The notes beneath the pieces were generated by a model that worked only from the letters and a program-made list of their open reading frames with translations, was not told the origin of the DNA and did no database searches. Shown here piece after piece: positions 1 to 8,215 of a stretch of 64,000 nucleotides of DNA. The stretch covers positions 868,001-932,000 of the forward strand of contig NZ_CP027665.1 of the NCBI RefSeq assembly GCF_003008555.2, written 5' to 3'. A program made the position numbers and the translations under genes. This stretch comes from Pukyongiella litopenaei. Lineage in GTDB: Bacteria > Pseudomonadota > Alphaproteobacteria > Rhodobacterales > Rhodobacteraceae. How positions within the stretch are numbered: the stretch's first letter is position 1; each line of letters starts with the position of its first letter.

Positions 1-102
1 CGCCTGCAGATACCCGTATCGCCAGACCACGGCGGACAGGGCGGCAACCGCCAACAGGAACACCGGCACGATCAGGTGGCGTTGCAAACGGGGGTGGCTC
101 AT
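1..102 (-). CDS. N-terminus of a membrane protein (truncated by window edge)
   Basis: Only the first 34 codons are present; the rest lies beyond the window start. The translation opens with a short basic stretch (MSHPRLQRH) followed by a hydrophobic segment of about 20 residues and then WRYGYLQA, so it is a membrane protein with an N-terminal transmembrane helix or uncleaved signal anchor. Sensor kinases of the DctB type often start this way with a similar aromatic/basic exit from the first helix, but this is a weak resemblance and the function is not established. It shares the strand of the Lrp-type gene and lies about 60 bases downstream of it. Confidence 0.5.
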   Translation of the reverse strand, partial: MSHPRLQRHLIVPVFLLAVAALSAVVWRYGYLQA

Positions 103-163
103 CCCGGCCAGCCTAGCAAAGCCGGGCTTGCCCTGACCAGTGACAACAGATCGCAGCCCTCCG

Positions 164-631
164 TCATGCCTCCAGCGGCAACGCGCCGGTGGACTTGATC
201 TCTTCCATCGACAGCAGGGCGGTCACGTTATAGACGCGCACCTCGGAAATCAGCGCCTGGTAGAACGCGTCATAGGCGCGGGCGTTCTTCACCCGCACCT
301 TGAGGATATAGTCGATATCGCCTGCCAGCCGGTGCGCCTCCTGCACCTCGGGGCGTTCCTTCAGCGCCCGCAGGAACGCCGCCTGCCAGTCGGCCTCATG
401 TTCCGATGTGCGGATCAGCACAAAGAAACACGCCTCGAAACCCAGGGCCTGGGCATCCAGTTCCACCGTTTGCCGGCCGATCACGCCGGCCTCGCGCATC
501 TTGCGAATCCGGTTCCAGACCGGGGTCTTCGACGACCCCACCTGCCGCGCGATTTCATCGAGCGACTGGCTGGCATCCCGTTGCAGTTCGATCAGGATTT
601 TCCGGTCGGTTGCATCTATCCGCACTGACAT
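164..631 (-). CDS. Lrp/AsnC family transcriptional regulator
   Basis: A 155-residue protein, the normal length for the family. Residues 5-60 form the winged helix-turn-helix (DRKILIELQRDASQSLDEIA, then a recognition helix around SSKTPVWNRIRKM). The remainder is the RAM/AsnC ligand-binding domain, with the typical GDIDYILKVRV segment. Such proteins act as octameric DNA-binding regulators that respond to amino acids. It is divergent from the sulfur assimilation operon, so control of that operon by cysteine or a related ligand is a reasonable inference, but the effector is unknown. The intergenic dyad at 686-711 is a candidate site. The ATG at 631 gives the canonical N-terminus. Confidence 0.9.
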   Translation of the reverse strand: MSVRIDATDRKILIELQRDASQSLDEIARQVGSSKTPVWNRIRKMREAGVIGRQTVELDAQALGFEACFFVLIRTSEHEADWQAAFLRALKERPEVQEAHRLAGDIDYILKVRVKNARAYDAFYQALISEVRVYNVTALLSMEEIKSTGALPLEA

Positions 632-685
632 TCGCGATCACCCCATGTTTCCGGCACAAGCCCGGCTCATTTGGCCCTCATTTGG

Positions 686-711
686 ATATTTGTTCTTATT
701 TCCGAACATAT
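686..711. promoter_or_regulatory. Candidate operator between lrp-like gene and sulfur operon
   Basis: An A+T-rich imperfect dyad: TGTTC (691-695) and GAACA (704-708) separated by 8 bases, extended outwards by ATAT and TAT. It sits midway in the divergent 143-base intergenic region. Lrp/AsnC proteins bind short A+T-rich dyads and often autoregulate, so this is the best candidate site. No convincing -35/-10 pair was found next to it. Confidence 0.35.
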
Positions 712-774
712 CTGGCGCGTAAAGGGGAAAATTTCCTATACCTTGCGATATCGTAACCGACCGGAACCCGACCG

Positions 775-1554
775 ATGCCCAGCCACCGCCAGATGCCCCC
801 CGGCCCGCACCCCGTCGCCTTTGTCGGGGCAGGTCCCGGCGATCCCGGCCTGCTGACGCTGAACGCCCTGCACGCGCTGCAACGCGCCGAGGTGATCCTG
901 CATGACCGCCTGGCCAGCCCCGCGGTGCTGGCATTGGCAAACCCCGACGCGCAGCTGATCGAAACCGGCAAGACCGGGTTCGCGCCCTCGACCCCGCAGG
1001 GCGACATCAACACGCTGATCGTCGCGCACGCCCGCCGGGGCATGCGGGTGGTGCGCCTGAAATCTGGTGACCCGGCAATCTTTAGCCGCCTCGACGAAGA
1101 GATCGCGGCCTGCGACGCGGCCGGGCTGCCCTGGACGATCCTGCCCGGCATTACCGCCGCCTCGGCCGCGGCCGCCGCCCTCGGGCAGAGCCTGACCAGA
1201 CGCGACCGCAACAGCGCCCTGCGCCTGCTGACCGGCCACGATGTGAACGGCTTTGCCGAACAGGACTGGGTCGCGCTGGCGCGCCCCGGCACGGTGGCCG
1301 CGATCTATATGGGCAAGAAAACCGCCCGGTTCCTGCAGGGCCGGCTGCTGATGCACGGCGCCGACCCCGCGACCCCGGTCACGGTGGTGGAAAACGCCTC
1401 GCGCCCCGGACAGCGTATCGTCGCCACTGCGCTTGCCACCCTGCCCGCCGATCTCGACGCCGCCGCGCTGGGCGGCCCCGCCATCACCATGCTGGGCCTT
1501 GCTCCGCGCAAGGCCGTCGCCGCCCTACCCGAACTGCAAAAGGAACGCGCCTGA
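775..1554 (+). CDS. cobA: Uroporphyrinogen-III C-methyltransferase (SUMT)
   Basis: A 259-residue SAM-dependent methyltransferase that converts uroporphyrinogen III to precorrin-2, the first committed step to siroheme, the cofactor of the sulfite reductase encoded two genes downstream. The N-terminal glycine motif GAGPGDPGLLT (residues 18-28), the RLKSGDPAIF motif and the LPGITAASAAAAALG segment are all characteristic of the SUMT/CobA family. The length fits a stand-alone SUMT without the dehydrogenase/ferrochelatase half of CysG. It is the first gene of the sulfur operon, and its TGA overlaps the ATG of the next gene by one base. Confidence 0.92.
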   Translation: MPSHRQMPPGPHPVAFVGAGPGDPGLLTLNALHALQRAEVILHDRLASPAVLALANPDAQLIETGKTGFAPSTPQGDINTLIVAHARRGMRVVRLKSGDPAIFSRLDEEIAACDAAGLPWTILPGITAASAAAAALGQSLTRRDRNSALRLLTGHDVNGFAEQDWVALARPGTVAAIYMGKKTARFLQGRLLMHGADPATPVTVVENASRPGQRIVATALATLPADLDAAALGGPAITMLGLAPRKAVAALPELQKERA

Positions 1555-1853
1555 TGCCCCGTCCGTTCACCCCCAAGGTTGTCACCGCAAGCGCGCTGAT
1601 CGAAGGCGACGTGATCTATCTGACCGCCGACGACACCTGGTCGCGCGACCTGTCCAGGGCCGAGATCATCACCGACGAGGCCCATGCCCAGCTGCGCCTG
1701 CTGCATGCCGAACGCCAGGCCAACGAACTCGTCGGCGCCTACCTGGCCGATGTCGCCCCCGGCGCGGGCGGCCCGCAGCCGACCCATTTCCGCGAGGATT
1801 TCCGCCGCCGGGGGCCCTCCAACTATCCCCATGGCAAGCAGGAGGCCGTCTGA
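1554..1853 (+). CDS. DUF2849 domain protein of the sulfur assimilation operon
   Basis: A 99-residue cytosolic protein with no signal peptide or membrane segment. It begins RPFTPKVVTASALIEGDVIY and has a central acidic stretch followed by a Gly/Pro-rich tail. The size and composition match the DUF2849 family, which in alphaproteobacteria lies almost invariably between the siroheme synthase and sulfite reductase genes. Its biochemical role is unknown; position suggests an accessory to siroheme loading or sulfite reduction. It is translationally coupled to cobA, and cysI starts 1 base after its stop. Confidence 0.85.
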   Translation: MPRPFTPKVVTASALIEGDVIYLTADDTWSRDLSRAEIITDEAHAQLRLLHAERQANELVGAYLADVAPGAGGPQPTHFREDFRRRGPSNYPHGKQEAV

Positions 1854-1854
1854 G

Positions 1855-3519
1855 ATGTATCGCTATTCCGAGTTCGACCGCGCCTTTCTGGCCGAACGCA
1901 ACCGCCAGTTCCGCGCCCAGGTCGCCCGCCGCATCGACGGCTCGCTGACCGAGGACGAATTCAAGCCGCTGCGGCTGATGAACGGTCTCTACCTGCAGCT
2001 TCACGCCTACATGCTGCGGGTGGCGATCCCCTACGGCACGCTGAACCCGTCGCAGATGCGCAAGCTGGCCGAGATCGCCGATCGCTGGGACAAGGGTTAT
2101 GGCCATTTCACCACCCGGCAGAACATCCAGTACAACTGGCCCCGGCTGAACGAGGTGCCCGACATCCTGGACGCGCTGGCCGAGGTGGGCCTGCACGCGA
2201 TCCAGACCAGCGGCAACACCATCCGCAACGTGACCGCCGATCACTTTGCCGGTGCCGCGGCAGATGAAATCGCCGATCCGCGCCCGGTCGCCGAACTGAT
2301 CCGGCAATGGTCGACCGACCATCCCGAATACCAGTTCCTCGGCCGCAAGTTCAAGATCGGCATCACCGGCGCAACCCATGACCGCGCGGTGATCCGCGCC
2401 CATGACATCGGCCTGCGCATCGTCGAACGCGATGGCGCCCAAGGCTTCGAGGTGGTGGTCGGCGGCGGTCTCGGGCGCACCCCGATGATCGGCAGCACGC
2501 TGCGCGATTTCCTGCCGCGCGCCGATCTGCTGCCCTATCTCGAGGCGGTGCTGACCACCTACAACCTGCTCGGGCGGCGCGACAACAAGTTCAAGGCCCG
2601 CATAAAGATCCTGCTGCACGAACACGGGGTCGACAAGATCCGCGCGCTGGTCGAGGAACAGTTCCTGCGCCTGCGCGGCGACTTCTCCGGCGTCGACCAG
2701 CAGCGGCTGGCGGAAATCGAGACGTTCTTTGCCCCGCCCGCCTTTCGCGATGCGCCGTCCAGCGCCTTCGACGACGCCCGCGCCGCCGACCCGGTGTTCC
2801 GCGCCTGGGCCGACACCAACCTATCCGCGCACCGCGCCCCCGGCTACGCGATCGTCACGGTCTCGCTCAAGGCCCATGGCGCCACCCCCGGCGACGCCTC
2901 CTCGGACCAGATGCGGCTGCTGGCCGATCTCGCCGAACGCTACGGCCATCACGAATTGCGCATCAGCCACGAACAGAACGTGATCCTGCCGCATGTGCAC
3001 AAATCCGACCTGCCCGCGCTGCACGCCGCGCTTAGGAATGCGGGGCTGGGCACCGCCAATATCGGCCTGATCTCGGATATCATCGCCTGCCCGGGCATGG
3101 ATTACTGCGCGCTGGCCACCGCGCGGTCGATCCCCGTGGCCCAGCAGATCGCGACCCGGTTCGAGGAACTGAAGCTGGAACATGACGTGGGCCCGCTGAA
3201 GATCAAGATCTCGGGCTGCATCAATGCCTGCGGCCACCACCATGTGGGCCATATCGGCATCCTGGGGCTCGACCGGGCCGGGGTGGAAAACTACCAGATC
3301 ACGCTGGGCGGCGACGCCACCGACGATGCCGCGATCGGCACGAGGGCCGGGCCGGGCTTTTCGGCCGATGACATCGTGGGCGCCGTCGAACGGCTGGTGC
3401 TGGCCTATCTCGACCTGCGCGAAAGCCGCGACGAAACCTTCCTGCACACCTTCCGCCGGCTGGGCATGGCGCCATTCCGCGCCGCACTCTACCCTCGGAC
3501 CAGTGACATGGCCGCCTGA
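1855..3519 (+). CDS. cysI: Sulfite reductase hemoprotein (nitrite/sulfite reductase family)
   Basis: A 554-residue siroheme and [4Fe-4S] enzyme that reduces sulfite to sulfide with six electrons. The cluster ligands are visible as a CX5C pair (Cys412 and Cys418, in CPGMDYC) and a CX3C pair (Cys455 and Cys459, in GCINAC). Two ferredoxin-like half-domains repeat, with the TTRQNIQYNW motif in the N-terminal half. The ATG immediately after the DUF2849 stop gives the family N-terminus MYRYSEFDRAFL. Nitrite reductase is the alternative within the family, but the cysH and SUMT neighbours favour assimilatory sulfite reduction. The electron donor is probably ferredoxin, since no flavoprotein CysJ gene is present. 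Confidence 0.93.
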   Translation: MYRYSEFDRAFLAERNRQFRAQVARRIDGSLTEDEFKPLRLMNGLYLQLHAYMLRVAIPYGTLNPSQMRKLAEIADRWDKGYGHFTTRQNIQYNWPRLNEVPDILDALAEVGLHAIQTSGNTIRNVTADHFAGAAADEIADPRPVAELIRQWSTDHPEYQFLGRKFKIGITGATHDRAVIRAHDIGLRIVERDGAQGFEVVVGGGLGRTPMIGSTLRDFLPRADLLPYLEAVLTTYNLLGRRDNKFKARIKILLHEHGVDKIRALVEEQFLRLRGDFSGVDQQRLAEIETFFAPPAFRDAPSSAFDDARAADPVFRAWADTNLSAHRAPGYAIVTVSLKAHGATPGDASSDQMRLLADLAERYGHHELRISHEQNVILPHVHKSDLPALHAALRNAGLGTANIGLISDIIACPGMDYCALATARSIPVAQQIATRFEELKLEHDVGPLKIKISGCINACGHHHVGHIGILGLDRAGVENYQITLGGDATDDAAIGTRAGPGFSADDIVGAVERLVLAYLDLRESRDETFLHTFRRLGMAPFRAALYPRTSDMAA

Positions 3520-3523
3520 CCCC

Positions 3524-4285
3524 ATGCTTCGTCTTGCCCAGAAAACTCCCGCCGGAGGCTCCGACGGCGACGACACGGCGACGCTGCAGGACCGGGTGGC
3601 CACGCTGAATACACGCTACCGCCACCACGGTGCAATCGACGTGATGCGCGCGGCCCTCTCCGAGGCGGGCCGGGTCGCGCTGGTGTCCAGCTTCGGCGCG
3701 GAATCCGTGGTGCTGCTGCACATGGCCGCGATCAGCGACCCGGAAACACCGGTTCTGTTCGTCGATACCGAAATGTTGTTCACCGAAACGCTGGTCTATC
3801 AGGCCGAGGTGACCGAGCGGCTGGGCCTGCGCAATGTCTCGATCGTCCGGGCCGCCGACATCCCGGCGCGGGATCCCGACGGGTTGCTGCACCTGCGCGA
3901 CGCCGATGCCTGCTGCGCCCTGCGCAAGACCGCACCGCTGCAGGCGGCGCTGGCGCGGTTCGACGGCTGGATCACCGGGCGCAAGCGGTTCCAGTCGGGC
4001 AGCCGCGCGGCGCTTGATTTCTTCGAGACCGAACCCGGCGCGGCGCGGATCAAGATCAACCCGCTGGCCCATTGGACGCCGGGGGACGTGCGCGACTACA
4101 TGGAGGAAAACCGCCTGCCCCGGCATCCGCTGGTGGCACAGGGTTACCCGTCGATCGGCTGCGCGCCCTGCACCTCGCAGGTGCGCCCTGGCGAGGACGC
4201 CCGGGCCGGACGCTGGCGCAACAGCCGGAAAGACGAATGCGGCATCCATTTCGTGGATGGCAAACTGGTGAGAAACGGAACCTGA
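3524..4285 (+). CDS. cysH: Adenylyl-sulfate (APS-type) reductase
   Basis: A 253-residue member of the PAPS/APS reductase family, which reduces activated sulfate to sulfite. The N-terminal half holds the nucleotide-binding fold (VSSFGAESVVLLHM). Two cysteine pairs, Cys130-Cys131 and Cys213/Cys216 (CAPC), are the [4Fe-4S] ligands found in APS-using enzymes and missing from E. coli-type PAPS reductases. The catalytic Cys239 lies in the ECGIH motif near the C-terminus. The start is placed at the ATG 4 bases after cysI, which gives the expected length. APS is therefore the likely substrate, with thioredoxin or glutathione as reductant. Confidence 0.92.
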   Translation: MLRLAQKTPAGGSDGDDTATLQDRVATLNTRYRHHGAIDVMRAALSEAGRVALVSSFGAESVVLLHMAAISDPETPVLFVDTEMLFTETLVYQAEVTERLGLRNVSIVRAADIPARDPDGLLHLRDADACCALRKTAPLQAALARFDGWITGRKRFQSGSRAALDFFETEPGAARIKINPLAHWTPGDVRDYMEENRLPRHPLVAQGYPSIGCAPCTSQVRPGEDARAGRWRNSRKDECGIHFVDGKLVRNGT

Positions 4286-4288
4286 ACG

Positions 4289-4675
4289 ATGAACGTGATC
4301 GTGACCGATGCGGGCTTTGGCCCCGATGACTGGACCGGCGGGTTCGATACGCCGCGGGTGCTGGACCTGCCCCCCGACACCGATCCGGCAACGCTGGCAG
4401 GTAGGCTCGATGGCGTCGACCTGATCCGGCTGCATTTTCCGTCCTCGGCGGACGGGCGCGGATTTTCCATCGCCCGGCAATTGCGGCTGACGGGCTATGC
4501 GGGCCGCCTGCGCGCCTGTGGCCACGTCCTTGCGGACCAGTACACGATGGCCCGCCGCGCCGGGTTCGACGAGGTCGAAATCGGCCCCGACCTGGCCGCC
4601 CGCCAGCCCGAGGACCAATGGCTGTCGCGCGCCAACTGGCGCGCCCATGACTATCAGTCGCGGCTGCGCGGCTGA
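4289..4675 (+). CDS. DUF934 family protein of the sulfur assimilation operon
   Basis: A 128-residue soluble protein starting 3 bases after cysH. The C-terminal half carries the conserved pattern of DUF934: DGRGFSIARQLR, then LRACGHVLADQ, then a GFDEVEI segment. The family is found beside cysI/cysH in proteobacteria and is often called an oxidoreductase or sulfite reductase accessory, but no activity is established. Likely the last gene of the operon proper, since the gap to the next gene is 68 bases. Confidence 0.85.
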   Translation: MNVIVTDAGFGPDDWTGGFDTPRVLDLPPDTDPATLAGRLDGVDLIRLHFPSSADGRGFSIARQLRLTGYAGRLRACGHVLADQYTMARRAGFDEVEIGPDLAARQPEDQWLSRANWRAHDYQSRLRG

Positions 4676-4743
4676 GTTTTTCCTTTTCCTTCGTGCCCCC
4701 ACACCCTAACTAGAGGCAGCGCCGCAACCGGCGCCGAAACCAT

Positions 4744-5574
4744 ATGACCGAGTTGAGACCCGTGACCGAAGCCGCCGCCGTCAAAGTCCCCACCCTGCCC
4801 GATGCGCAGACCGTCACCCATGTCCGGCACTGGACGGACCGCCTGTTTTCCTTCCGGGTCACGCGCCCCGCGTCATTGCGGTTCCGGTCCGGCGAATTCG
4901 TGATGATCGGGTTGCTGGGCGACAATGGCAAACCGCTGCTGCGCGCCTATTCGATCGCCTCGCCGTCCTGGGACGAGGAACTCGAATTCTACTCGATCAA
5001 GGTGCAGGACGGCCCCCTGACCTCGAAACTGCAACATATCGAGCCGGGCGACCAGATCATCCTGCGGCCGAAACCGGTCGGCACGCTGGTGCATGACGCG
5101 CTGCTGCCGGGCAAGCGGATCTGGTTCTTTGCCACCGGCACCGGATTTGCGCCCTTTGCCTCGCTGCTGCGCGAGCCGCAGACCTACGAGGATTACGACG
5201 AGGTCATCATCACCCATACCTGCCGCGAGGTGGCCGAACTGGATTATGGCCGGCAACTGGTCGATGCCATCCGGCAGGATGAAATGCTGGCCGAACTGAT
5301 CGGCGCGGGCTTTGCCGACAAGATCCGCTATTACCCGACCACCACGCGCGAAGAGAGCCCGCGCATGGGCCGGATCACCGAGCTCCTGCAGGACGGCACC
5401 GTGTTCCGCGATCTCGGCATCGACGGCATACGCCCGAAAACCGACCGCGCCATGGTCTGCGGGTCGCTGGCCTTCAACCACGACATCAAGGCGATTCTCG
5501 AAGGGTTCGGACTGCGCGAAGGCGCCAATTCAGACCCCAGGGAATTCGTGGTCGAAAAGGCCTTCGTGGGCTGA
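4744..5574 (+). CDS. fpr: Ferredoxin--NADP+ reductase
   Basis: A 276-residue FAD protein that shuttles electrons between NADPH and ferredoxin or flavodoxin. The FAD-binding motif LLRAYSIASP and the NADP-binding GTGFAPFASLLREP segment are clear, and the C-terminus ends in FVVEKAFVG, as in the bacterial subclass of Fpr proteins. Placed after the sulfur genes, it could supply reduced ferredoxin to the CysI hemoprotein, although fpr is also a general redox and oxidative-stress enzyme. The ATG in CATATG after a purine-poor leader gives an N-terminal extension of about 20 residues before the FAD domain. Confidence 0.92.
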   Translation: MTELRPVTEAAAVKVPTLPDAQTVTHVRHWTDRLFSFRVTRPASLRFRSGEFVMIGLLGDNGKPLLRAYSIASPSWDEELEFYSIKVQDGPLTSKLQHIEPGDQIILRPKPVGTLVHDALLPGKRIWFFATGTGFAPFASLLREPQTYEDYDEVIITHTCREVAELDYGRQLVDAIRQDEMLAELIGAGFADKIRYYPTTTREESPRMGRITELLQDGTVFRDLGIDGIRPKTDRAMVCGSLAFNHDIKAILEGFGLREGANSDPREFVVEKAFVG

Positions 5575-5603
5575 CCCCTGCCCCCCTGATCGCCCCCGAA
5601 CCG

Positions 5604-5804
5604 TCAGTCGGAACCGGTCGTCGATCCGCTGTCAGTGCTGCTGTCGGCGCTGCTGTCGGAACTGTCCGCCGCATCACCTGTCGCCGAACTGTCCTGTGCG
5701 GCCTCGGCTGGCTGTTCGGTGCCGGTCGGCTGCACGCCGCCCATGAACATGTAGCCCACGATCACGACCACGATGACAGCTGCGATCCACAATACCGGTT
5801 TCAT
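5604..5804 (-). CDS. Small single-pass membrane protein with acidic Ser/Asp tail
   Basis: A 66-residue protein with an N-terminal transmembrane helix (PVLWIAAVIVVVIVGYMFM) and a low-complexity tail rich in Ser, Asp, Ala and Thr, probably exposed in the periplasm. A strong GAGGAGG-type ribosome-binding site lies just upstream of the ATG. No family was recognised. It is convergent with fpr, whose stop is 29 bases away, and its upstream region carries two 12-base direct repeats. Confidence 0.6.
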   Translation of the reverse strand: MKPVLWIAAVIVVVIVGYMFMGGVQPTGTEQPAEAAQDSSATGDAADSSDSSADSSTDSGSTTGSD

Positions 5805-5826
5805 ATCGGTTCCTCCTCAGTGACTG

Positions 5827-5861
5827 TGAAAACCACTGCTTCCGTACCCTGAAAACCACTG
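5827..5861. repeat. Two 12-bp direct repeats upstream of the small membrane protein
   Basis: TGAAAACCACTG occurs at 5827-5838 and again at 5850-5861, a 23-base period or about two helical turns. The repeats are 20-60 bases upstream of the small minus-strand gene, a position suitable for regulator binding. No known regulator site was recognised. Confidence 0.4.
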
Positions 5862-5951
5862 TGACCGCAGCTTAGCGCAATTCTGCTTTGCATGCGCGTC
5901 CAATCAAAGCGCAACTTCTGCCCGGTTCCCCGATCGGCGGTTATTTGCGGG

Positions 5952-5980
5952 TTGATCCGCCTCGTCGCCATAGCTAATTT
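5952..5980 (+). promoter_or_regulatory. Candidate sigma-70-type promoter of infC
   Basis: TTGATC (5952-5957) and TAATTT (5975-5980) are separated by 17 bases. A start near 5987 would leave a leader of about 30 bases containing the AAAGGA ribosome-binding site. Assigned by pattern only. Confidence 0.4.
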
Positions 5981-6017
5981 GCGCTCCACGAATTGAAGCC
6001 ATCAAAGGACAGAACCG

Positions 6018-6566
6018 ATAGCTCGCAGACCCCACAACGCGCCGCCGCAACGCGACACCGGCCCGCGCGTCAATGACAAGATTCGCGCCCCCGAAGTGCG
6101 CCTGATCGGTGCCGATGGCGAAAATCTCGGCGTCGTGCATCCCGCCAAAGCCATGGACCTCGCTGCCGAAGTGGGCCTGGACCTGGTCGAGATTTCGCCC
6201 AACGCCAATCCGCCCGTCTGCAAGATCATGGATTTCGGCAAATTCAAATACGAGCAGCAGAAACGCGAAAGCGAAGCGCGCAAGAAACAGAAGGTCATCG
6301 ATGTCAAGGAGGTCAAATTCCGGCCCAATACGGACACGCATGACTATGACGTCAAGATGCGCAACGTGTTCAAGTTTCTCGAGAACGGCGACAAGGTGAA
6401 GGTCACGCTGCGGTTCCGCGGCCGCGAGATGGCGCACCAGAATCTCGGCCGCGAACTGCTCGAACGCGTGGCCGACGACGTCCGCGAAATCGGCCGCGTC
6501 GAAAACATGCCCAAGATGGAAGGCCGCCAGATGATCATGATGGTCGGCCCGCTGCCGCAGAAATAG
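6018..6566 (+). CDS. infC: Translation initiation factor IF-3
   Basis: IF-3 binds the 30S subunit, prevents premature 50S joining and checks the start codon. The protein is 182 residues. The N-domain holds [14 protein letters not shown] and [20 protein letters not shown], a lysine-rich linker follows, then the C-domain with [17 protein letters not shown]. The first ATG (6096) would delete the conserved start of the N-domain. In-frame ATA at 6018-6020 restores [20 protein letters not shown] and is preceded by AAAGGA (6004-6009) at 8 bases. Rare start codons are a known feature of infC and allow autoregulation by IF-3. The gene is monocistronic, with a hairpin terminator downstream. Confidence 0.95.
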   Translation: MARRPHNAPPQRDTGPRVNDKIRAPEVRLIGADGENLGVVHPAKAMDLAAEVGLDLVEISPNANPPVCKIMDFGKFKYEQQKRESEARKKQKVIDVKEVKFRPNTDTHDYDVKMRNVFKFLENGDKVKVTLRFRGREMAHQNLGRELLERVADDVREIGRVENMPKMEGRQMIMMVGPLPQK

Positions 6567-6638
6567 GCCGCCGCACGGGGGCGGAACGTCGGCCGGTGAC
6601 CGGCCCCCCCGCCGCCTCGATGCAGGTCCAAAACGAAA

Positions 6639-6662
6639 AACGCCGCCCCTTGGGGCGGCGTT
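6639..6662 (+). terminator. Rho-independent terminator between infC and the convergent gene
   Basis: A perfect 11-bp stem (AACGCCGCCCC / GGGGCGGCGTT) with a two-base TT loop, followed by CGCATTTT on the plus strand. On the minus strand the stem is followed by TTTTCGTTTT, so it probably also ends the convergent gene. Confidence 0.85.
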
Positions 6663-6684
6663 CGCATTTTGCAATCGGGTCGCG

Positions 6685-8040
6685 TCAGTTGCCCGAAGGG
6701 AAGGCCGGCAGGGCCGCGGCCGATGCGCCACCGCCCGATGCCTCGCGCAGCACCGCCACCCGGTCGGGCGACTGGCCCAGCACCATGTCGCCACCGGTAT
6801 CGAGCGCGCCCAGCGCCTTCTGCATCCAGGCCCCTGCCATCTGGGCCGAGGCGCGGCCGGTGCCGATCCCTTCACGCATGTGGTGGGAAACGATCTCGCC
6901 ATATCCGCCCTGCCCGGCGGCCACCAGCAGCACCGCCGATGCCAGCGCCATCTGGGCATTGTCGGTGCGATAGCCGATGCCGAGGCACACCTTGCCGCCC
7001 GAGGTCAGTTGGTCCATCGGCTGGCCCGATTTCTCGAGAACCCCGCGCGTGGCGCTGGCGACCTGATCCGGGTTGCCGGCGCCCAGTTGCTGCAATTGCG
7101 GCGCAATCACCTGCGCCAGCCCGTTGCACTGGCCCTCGATCTGGCCTTCGGTCATGTTCGGGATCGTCGCGGCAATCGCGTTGCTTTCCGACATCGCGTG
7201 GTTGCGGGCCAGGCAGAACTGTTCGTTCAGCGCAAACTCGGCATCGGTGACCCGGCCGGGGGTGGTCACCCCGCCATTGGCGGCCGTCAGCGCGTTGATC
7301 TGGCCGCAATGGTCGTTCGCGGACCGGTTGACCTGGCCGAAGGTAAAGGACGGCAGCGCCGCGGTATCCGCCCGCGCAGCCTGCGGCTGGGCCGGGGCGG
7401 GCGCCACCGGAGCCGGGGCCGGAGCGGGTGCCGGGGCAGGTGCCACCACCTGTTGCGGAACCGGGGCCGGCGCGGGTGCCGGTGCCGGAGCGACCGGGGC
7501 CGGCGCGACCGCGGCCGCCTGCTGGACGCCCTGGGTCGGAATGCCCAGCTGTTCGTTGCGATAGGTGCGCAGCAGCGCCTGCTGGCCCTGGGTCGCCACG
7601 ATCGTGTTATAGGGCGGCACATGCGAACTGACCTGGGCCCGCGAATAGGAATTCAGCAGGAAATCGCGTTCGTAATCGTCCAGATACCCGTCGGGCGAAT
7701 ATCCCATATCGGCCTGGTACCGGGCGACACCGGCGCGGGTCTTGCGCCCGATCGAGCCGTCGACCACGCCCACGTTGTACCCGAAATAGTTCAGCGCCGA
7801 TTGCACCTGGCGGTTCTGCGCACGTTGCGCCGAAGACACCCCGTAGGTGCGGCGTGTCGTGCGCTGCGTCGTCGTGCGGGCACGCTGCCGCTGCTTGTTC
7901 TTATGCACTTCGTTGACGATGATACCGCCCAGCAGCGCGCCACCCAGCAGCGCCGCGGCATCGTTGGCCTGGGCACGTTCGACCGGGACGGCGACAAGGC
8001 TGGCAGCCACCAGCGTCGCACAAATGTTTCTTCTCAACAT
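6685..8040 (-). CDS. Secreted peptidoglycan-binding-domain protein
   Basis: A 451-residue exported protein. A signal peptide (residues 1-25, ending VERAQA) precedes a short Gly-rich hydrophobic segment (LLGGALLGGIIV). Then comes a basic region and a PG_binding_1-like domain around residues 75-130 (VQSALNYFGYNVGVVDGSIG, ...TRAGVARYQADMGYSPDG). A Pro/Ala/Val low-complexity linker near residues 175-225 leads to a helical C-terminal domain with no recognised family. It probably acts in the periplasm at the cell wall. It is monocistronic, convergent with infC and separated from the Srf operon by 175 bases. Confidence 0.75.
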   Translation of the reverse strand: MLRRNICATLVAASLVAVPVERAQANDAAALLGGALLGGIIVNEVHKNKQRQRARTTTQRTTRRTYGVSSAQRAQNRQVQSALNYFGYNVGVVDGSIGRKTRAGVARYQADMGYSPDGYLDDYERDFLLNSYSRAQVSSHVPPYNTIVATQGQQALLRTYRNEQLGIPTQGVQQAAAVAPAPVAPAPAPAPAPVPQQVVAPAPAPAPAPAPVAPAPAQPQAARADTAALPSFTFGQVNRSANDHCGQINALTAANGGVTTPGRVTDAEFALNEQFCLARNHAMSESNAIAATIPNMTEGQIEGQCNGLAQVIAPQLQQLGAGNPDQVASATRGVLEKSGQPMDQLTSGGKVCLGIGYRTDNAQMALASAVLLVAAGQGGYGEIVSHHMREGIGTGRASAQMAGAWMQKALGALDTGGDMVLGQSPDRVAVLREASGGGASAAALPAFPSGN

Positions 8041-8215
8041 GATCTAACCCTCACAATTGGCACGCGCCCGATACCCATCCGGGGCCGGGGTCGCGCACCG
8101 CAGGAATACAGACGTTCATGGAACATCAGCGGAACAAAAACCCGCCCGAAAGTCAAGGATTCGGCCCGCCCGATCCCGGCTCATGGGCCATGGTTCGCCA
8201 AAACGTGACCCCCTG

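Noticed and set aside
7073-7564. A Gly/Ala repeat-rich plus-strand frame
   Set aside because: It is the antisense of the Pro/Ala linker of the peptidoglycan-binding protein.
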